A DNA stretch of 20,019 bases. Origin: Suilimivivens sp964458255. Lineage in GTDB: Bacteria > Bacillota > Clostridia > Lachnospirales > Lachnospiraceae. The position numbers were made by a program, and so were the translations under genes. Within the stretch, counting starts at the first letter, position 1. Every line of letters begins with the position of its first letter. This document shows positions 16,567 through 20,019 of the stretch, one piece after another. Under the pieces are notes generated by a model that was not told where the DNA came from, did no database searches, and was given only the letters and a program-made list of their open reading frames with translations. The stretch spans positions 1-20,019 of the forward strand of contig CAYWHY010000033.1 of NCBI GenBank assembly GCA_964458255.1, given 5' to 3'.

Positions 16567-17622
16567 TCAGTGAAGTGAATAGGAAACCACCGCAATTACA
16601 ATCAAAAACAATGCCACTGATGTAAAAAGACATCTGAGTAAAAGGAAACACCCTTCCCCCACCTTGTCCGTACAACCTGAAATTCTTTTGTCACTGACTA
16701 TTCCCGTCATGGCAGCCCCTATTTTTATAATTCCCCCTATCACTAAAAGTTTAAAAAGCGGCAAAAGACATGCAAAAAACAACAGAAGGAACAAAATAAC
16801 TCCCCAACTGTTTTTTATTAAAACCGCCGATCCGATTACAAGTTCTGTTACCCCATCTGCTATTCCTCCCATTCCGGGTATCGATAAAACTGCCTTTCTG
16901 ACAGCCGTTGTTTTCAGTCCATCCACTACCGGCAAAATTACCGACTGAACCAGACTAAGCCCTGTAATTGCTCCCATGGCAAGCCTTTGTGCAAATATAA
17001 TTCCTTTTTTTAAAAGGTCAAGCAACAGTGCAAGCCTCTCTTCCGCCCAAATGCCGTTTAAAAGTGCCAACATAACATAGGTGTAAACAAATGGTACCAC
17101 TGCCTTTATCAGAAAACTTTCCACCAGATAAGCTACCACCAGCATTACCTGATAATAAAAAACGGCTGTACCGCCTCCCCCTGCAGCCCCGACCGCTATA
17201 AACCATGTAGGGATAAACATTTTCACAAACAAAACCGTATTTTCCATTGTCGTAACCGCAAGCTCTGCCGCAGATACAAACGCTCTCATAAGAACCGCCA
17301 TAAGAAGCAGATACAAAAAATAAAATCCAACCGCTGAAACCTGTTTCCCCGAAAAAAGATCTGAAAAATTAGCAAACAAAGCAGACACTATGCCTATAAC
17401 AAGAATACATACAAGCACTTCCTTAACTCCTGTTATCTCACCTAAGAAACCTGCTTTTATTTGTTGCCACAAAACATCACCCGCTGCTAAAATATCCCCC
17501 TTAAAAAGCAATGCAAACAATTCCTCCAAATCAATGGAAAAACCCGGAAACAAACTCGCAAACCCACTTTCGATTTCAACTAAATCATAATTATCCATCC
17601 GGTTCCATAAAAACGTCTCCAT
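16567..17622 (-). CDS. spoIIIAE: Stage III sporulation protein AE, polytopic membrane protein
   Basis: The 351-residue product is SpoIIIAE, the large polytopic component of the mother-cell SpoIIIA complex. About seven hydrophobic segments follow a soluble N-terminal region, with the conserved stretch GLKTTAVRKAVLSIPGMGGIADGVTE written here only in part (AVRKAVLSIPGMGG). B. subtilis SpoIIIAE is longer (about 399) and begins with a cleavable signal peptide; here the first 45 residues are polar and no signal peptide is present or possible, because an in-frame TGA lies just upstream. A GTG at 17646 could add eight residues, but the ATG at 17622 with AGGAG six bases upstream is the better start. 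It follows spoIIIAD by 53 bp, the widest gap in the operon. Confidence 0.92.
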   Translation of the reverse strand: METFLWNRMDNYDLVEIESGFASLFPGFSIDLEELFALLFKGDILAAGDVLWQQIKAGFLGEITGVKEVLVCILVIGIVSALFANFSDLFSGKQVSAVGFYFLYLLLMAVLMRAFVSAAELAVTTMENTVLFVKMFIPTWFIAVGAAGGGGTAVFYYQVMLVVAYLVESFLIKAVVPFVYTYVMLALLNGIWAEERLALLLDLLKKGIIFAQRLAMGAITGLSLVQSVILPVVDGLKTTAVRKAVLSIPGMGGIADGVTELVIGSAVLIKNSWGVILFLLLFFACLLPLFKLLVIGGIIKIGAAMTGIVSDKRISGCTDKVGEGCFLLLRCLFTSVALFLIVIAVVSYSLH

Positions 17623-17628
17623 TTCCGT

Positions 17629-17633
17629 CTCCT
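17629..17633 (-). promoter_or_regulatory. Ribosome binding site deciding the spoIIIAE start
   Basis: AGGAG on the minus strand lies six bases before the ATG at 17622. It favours this start over the GTG at 17646, which has only AAAGG two bases away. Confidence 0.65.
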
Positions 17634-17675
17634 GCAAACACTCCACCGCCTTTCTGCTTCAATGCTCTCCGTCTC

Positions 17676-18062
17676 TTATCCTGCTATTGCACTTATATTT
17701 TCAATAATTGCCACCAAAGCAGGCATTCCCATAAAAAGAACAGTCAGCTTGCCGAATATCTCAATTTGACCGGCAACTGCTGCAAACCCTGCATCTTTAC
17801 ATATTGAAGCGGTAAATTCACAGATATAGGTAACTCCCACTGCCTTAAATAAAATTTCTAAATAAGAGCTGCCATTCTCCATATATTTTTGAAGTGTCTC
17901 TATTTTTTGAAGGAGTGACAGTAAACCTTCCAGTGAAAAAGCAAAAATAACAATTCCTACAGCCAGTCCTATATAGATACTTATTTCAGGTCTGACACTC
18001 TTAAACTGCAAGGCAAGCAAAACTCCCGTCACTCCCAGAATTCCTATTTTTACTACTTCCAC
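17676..18062 (-). CDS. spoIIIAD: Stage III sporulation protein AD
   Basis: The 128-residue product is SpoIIIAD, a small polytopic membrane protein of the SpoIIIA complex with about four hydrophobic segments (about 3-20, 26-50, 68-82 and 100-125). The family pattern AVGVTYICEFTASICKDAGF (residues 74-93) is clear, and SpoIIIAC and SpoIIIAD are related to each other. The start is GTG at 18062 with AAAGGAG seven bases upstream. It lies 21 bp after spoIIIAC. Confidence 0.94.
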   Translation of the reverse strand: MEVVKIGILGVTGVLLALQFKSVRPEISIYIGLAVGIVIFAFSLEGLLSLLQKIETLQKYMENGSSYLEILFKAVGVTYICEFTASICKDAGFAAVAGQIEIFGKLTVLFMGMPALVAIIENISAIAG

Positions 18063-18083
18063 AATATGGCTCCTTTCTTACTT

Positions 18084-18278
18084 CTACAGTGCAAACAAAT
18101 CCTGAATCATCACAAACAAATCATATATATACGGCAATATCCATGTCAGCACCAGAATTAATCCGGCCAGACTTATCAGGAATGCATGTTCCTCCCTTCC
18201 GCTATGCTTTAAAATCTGGCATAATATCGTTACCAGAATTCCTACTGCAGCAATTTTGAAAATAAGGCTTACCTCCAT
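18084..18278 (-). CDS. spoIIIAC: Stage III sporulation protein AC
   Basis: This 64-residue protein is SpoIIIAC, which is nearly all membrane: two hydrophobic helices (about 5-22 and 32-58) joined by a short polar turn with KHSGREEHAF. This length and pattern are typical of the family (about 65-68 residues). The ATG at 18278 has GGGAGG four to five bases upstream. It lies 18 bp after spoIIIAB. Its precise role in the complex is not established. Confidence 0.94.
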   Translation of the reverse strand: MEVSLIFKIAAVGILVTILCQILKHSGREEHAFLISLAGLILVLTWILPYIYDLFVMIQDLFAL

Positions 18279-18296
18279 AGATCCTCCCGTATCCGT

Positions 18297-18815
18297 TTAA
18301 AACAGCAATACAGATAGTAAAACACCCGTTGCCGTTCCCAGACTCATAATTAATTTATTTTTGTCTTTCTCTTCTTTCTCTGCCTGTAAAATCCATTTAT
18401 CAAGCTCTTCCATGCATCCATTTAATGCATCCGCTTGTCCGTCCCTTTCCATAACTCCCATAAGATTAGGAAAATCCAGCAGCAATTGCTTCTGATGTTC
18501 CTTAAGTGGAAGGTCAATCAAAATTCCATGCATTTCCCGCTTCCATACCTCGTTCAAATTATTTCCTTCCTCCCATGTAAGATTTGTTCCCATTCTTTCA
18601 AACGCTTCCCGAAAAGGTGTATTTAGTTTATTTGCCATTCCTCTCATAATCTCTGTAACAGGAAGTCCCGTATATCTGATTTCCCTCTGCATCATAAGAA
18701 ACAACTGCTTTATTTCTTTCAGAAGCAAAAGCTGCCATTTTCTCTCCATGCATAAACAAAAAGCAAAACCTGTTGAACCTGTTACTAAAAAAAAAATTCC
18801 CAACAGCTTAACCAT
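18297..18815 (-). CDS. spoIIIAB: Stage III sporulation protein AB
   Basis: With the chosen start the product has 172 residues, one more than B. subtilis SpoIIIAB (171). It has a hydrophobic N-terminal segment (about 3-22), a helical cytosolic domain resembling the GspF fold of type II secretion (about 25-150), and a C-terminal membrane segment (about 155-172). It is thought to work with the SpoIIIAA ATPase in the mother cell. The frame opens at an ATG at 18836, but the ATG at 18815 is preferred: AAAGGAG lies nine bases upstream and the product then starts MVKLLG, as in orthologues. With this start it overlaps the spoIIIAA end by 8 bp, which implies coupled translation. Confidence 0.93.
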   Translation of the reverse strand: MVKLLGIFFLVTGSTGFAFCLCMERKWQLLLLKEIKQLFLMMQREIRYTGLPVTEIMRGMANKLNTPFREAFERMGTNLTWEEGNNLNEVWKREMHGILIDLPLKEHQKQLLLDFPNLMGVMERDGQADALNGCMEELDKWILQAEKEEKDKNKLIMSLGTATGVLLSVLLF

Positions 18816-19743
18816 AAATATGTTCTCCTTTGGCATCTTTCACTGTTAAAAGAACACATTTTCCATCTCTTTTCCCCAAAAAAACAAATCGTTCAAAAAC
18901 ATTTTCCTGAACTCCTCTTTTTTTTACCTCTTCCATAGTACTTCCATGCATCGTTGCAATCACACTGCATCCGCACTGAAGAATATTTAGTATAGCCTGT
19001 CTGTCCTGCATACCTCCTATCTCATCTACTGCAATTACCTGCGGCGCCATGGAGCGCAGAAGCATCATCATTCCCTGCACCTTTGGACATGCATCCAAAA
19101 CATCGGTTCTTATTCCCATCTGATTTCCCGGTATCCCACGAAAAGAACCGGCGATTTCAGACCGTTCATCTACTACTCCAACCTGCTTTCCCAAAGCCCA
19201 TTTGCTTCCATTGGAAATCTGTCTGATCAAATCACGCAACATGGTTGTCTTACCACAGCCAGGCGGTGCAATCAGAAGTGTATTACAAAGTCTTCCGTTC
19301 TCATGAACAAATGGCATCAATACATCTGCCGCTCCCTGAATTTCATGTGATATACGAATATTCATACAACGTATATATTTCATATTTTTGACTTTTCCGT
19401 CATCTCCCAAAATCACTTGTCCTGCCACCCCAACTCTGTGTCCTCCCGGAACTGTCAGAAACCCCTGTCCTATTTCCTCCTCATATGCATAACGGGAATA
19501 GCTGCAAATATGTTCAAGTATTTGTTCCATTTCTACAACAGATATGCACCAGCACTCACTATTTGCCATTTCGAGCATTTCTCCTGATTTACTCAAAAAG
19601 AACTCACGATTCCCACATATCACTCTTACCGGGCACTGTACACTTAATCTGATTTCCTGAAGTTCCTCCACGCTGTCCAAAGCCACACGGAATTTTTCCC
19701 TGATGCGGTTTGGAAAAATATTTTGAACTTCTTTTTTTTTCAT
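18808..19743 (-). CDS. spoIIIAA: Stage III sporulation protein AA, secretion-type ATPase
   Basis: The 311-residue product is SpoIIIAA, the cytosolic mother-cell ATPase of the SpoIIIA complex, related to type II and type IV secretion ATPases. Walker A is APPGCGKTT (159-167), Walker B is VIAVDEIG (236-243), and DERSEI (192-197) and an ATMHG switch (263-267) are in place. An N-terminal domain contains the family segment GFLTVPGGHRVGVAG (94-108). B. subtilis SpoIIIAA has 307 residues. The open frame continues 23 codons upstream, but that part is encoded by the pnp terminator; the ATG at 19743 has AAGGAGG six bases upstream and gives the family length. It is the first gene of the operon; a sigma-E promoter is expected in 19744-19795, but I could not identify it with confidence. 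Confidence 0.95.
   Translation of the reverse strand: MKKKEVQNIFPNRIREKFRVALDSVEELQEIRLSVQCPVRVICGNREFFLSKSGEMLEMANSECWCISVVEMEQILEHICSYSRYAYEEEIGQGFLTVPGGHRVGVAGQVILGDDGKVKNMKYIRCMNIRISHEIQGAADVLMPFVHENGRLCNTLLIAPPGCGKTTMLRDLIRQISNGSKWALGKQVGVVDERSEIAGSFRGIPGNQMGIRTDVLDACPKVQGMMMLLRSMAPQVIAVDEIGGMQDRQAILNILQCGCSVIATMHGSTMEEVKKRGVQENVFERFVFLGKRDGKCVLLTVKDAKGEHIYG
18825..18831 (-). promoter_or_regulatory. Ribosome binding site deciding the spoIIIAB start
   Basis: AAAGGAG on the minus strand, within the last codons of spoIIIAA, lies nine bases before the ATG at 18815. The earlier in-frame ATG at 18836 has no such site. Confidence 0.7.
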
Positions 19744-19749
19744 TTCAAG

Positions 19750-19756
19750 CCTCCTT
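19750..19756 (-). promoter_or_regulatory. Ribosome binding site deciding the spoIIIAA start
   Basis: A perfect AAGGAGG on the minus strand lies six bases before the ATG at 19743. It excludes the longer reading that would begin inside the upstream terminator at 19812. Confidence 0.85.
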
Positions 19757-19788
19757 GTACAACCTTTTATCCCAATATATGATGAGAC

Positions 19789-19822
19789 AAAAAAAAGAAG
19801 AACAGCTTTCACTGTTCTTCTT
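19789..19822 (-). terminator. Intrinsic terminator after pnp
   Basis: On the minus strand AAGAAGAACAG (19822-19812, complete over 11 bases) pairs with CTGTTCTTCTT (19805-19795) around the 6-base loop TGAAAG, and the transcript ends in eight Ts (19796-19789). It lies 39 bp after the pnp stop codon. It separates constitutive pnp transcription from the sporulation operon. Confidence 0.9.
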
Positions 19823-19861
19823 CTAAATTCAAACTATTAATTACGGCAGCATACGCCCTGC

Positions 19862-20019
19862 TTACTGCTGAGCAACATCTTTCATGGAGAAACTCATTCT
19901 TCCCATCTTGTCTTTTCCAAGGCAAACAACTGTTACCTTGTCACCAAGTGTCAGAACATCTTCAACATGATTGATTCTTTCCTTAGCAATCTTGGAAATA
20001 TGAACCATACCTTCCTTGC
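19862..20019 (-). CDS. pnp: Polynucleotide phosphorylase, C-terminal S1 domain (partial)
   Basis: Only the last 51 codons are in the window; the gene continues beyond 20019. The visible residues KEGMVHISKIAKERINHVED and the following LGDKV and GRMSFSMKD segments are the end of the S1 RNA-binding domain that closes polynucleotide phosphorylase, where GKEGMVHISKIA is highly typical. PNPase is the phosphate-dependent 3'-5' exoribonuclease of RNA decay. The short tail after the S1 domain (DVAQQ) lacks the longer acidic tail seen in some orthologues. Other S1 proteins are possible but match this segment less well. The gene ends in a strong terminator. Confidence 0.88.
   Translation of the reverse strand, partial: KEGMVHISKIAKERINHVEDVLTLGDKVTVVCLGKDKMGRMSFSMKDVAQQ

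Noticed and set aside
19774..19781. CATATATT as a sigma-E -10 for spoIIIAA
   Set aside because: Six of eight bases fit, but no ATA-type -35 is present at the right distance, where the pnp terminator arm lies. AT-rich DNA gives such matches by chance, so I did not annotate it, although a sigma-E promoter is expected here.
1..20019. Mobile element, CRISPR, phage or defence system hidden in the window
   Set aside because: All but small gaps are filled by recognisable core genes on one strand. I saw no transposase, integrase, repeat array or defence-type domain.

Overview
The window is a run of conserved chromosomal genes, all read on the minus strand (from high to low coordinates), from an endospore-forming member of the Clostridia. 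The moderately AT-rich DNA, strong AGGAGG-type ribosome binding sites, complete spoIIIA operon, spoIVB and the protein families together fit a Lachnospiraceae-like gut anaerobe. That family-level placement is inference; the sporulating-Firmicute assignment is firm. I saw no insertion sequence, phage gene, CRISPR array, tRNA or rRNA.

Layout in transcription order. (1) 20019-19862 is the 3' end of pnp (polynucleotide phosphorylase), closed by a clear intrinsic terminator. (2) 19743-14621 is the complete eight-gene spoIIIAA-AH operon, which makes the mother-cell half of the channel linking mother cell and forespore during engulfment. (3) 14569-10595 holds deoB (phosphopentomutase), prfC (release factor 3) and a secreted lipoprotein with a transglutaminase-like Cys-His-Asp fold. 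(4) From a probable vegetative promoter at about 10600-10572 runs a tightly packed housekeeping cluster: asp23-family gene, nusB, xseA, xseB, a farnesyl diphosphate synthase gene, dxs, tlyA, nadK, argR and recN. (5) A terminator follows recN, and spoIVB (the forespore serine peptidase that triggers sigma-K activation) comes last. In related genomes spo0A follows spoIVB; it would lie just beyond position 1.

The backbone (spoIIIA, asp23-like, nusB, xseAB, ispA, dxs, tlyA/yqxC, argR/ahrC, recN, spoIVB) has the same order as in Bacillus subtilis. The differences are that accB-accC after spoIIIAH is replaced by deoB-prfC-lipoprotein, folD is absent between nusB and xseA, nadK sits between tlyA and argR, and pnp rather than efp lies upstream of spoIIIA.

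Functionally the region mixes sporulation (spoIIIA, spoIVB), isoprenoid precursor synthesis (dxs, ispA), DNA repair (xseAB, recN), transcription and translation factors (nusB, prfC, tlyA), nucleotide and cofactor metabolism (deoB, nadK, pnp) and arginine regulation (argR). Genes are separated by 0-55 bp or overlap by a few bases, so co-transcription is likely within the blocks. Several starts were placed by ribosome binding site rather than by the longest frame (spoIIIAA, spoIIIAB, spoIIIAE, prfC, xseB). The only non-coding stretches over 100 bp are 1359-1543 (terminator plus presumed spoIVB promoter) and 19744-19861 (terminator plus presumed spoIIIA promoter).

I found no convincing undescribed system here. 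The points worth a second look are modest: the lipoprotein, a strongly acidic lysine/arginine-free segment in SpoIIIAH, a SpoIIIAE without a signal peptide, clustered non-ATG starts in the sporulation genes, and a possible promoter-terminator overlap before spoIVB.
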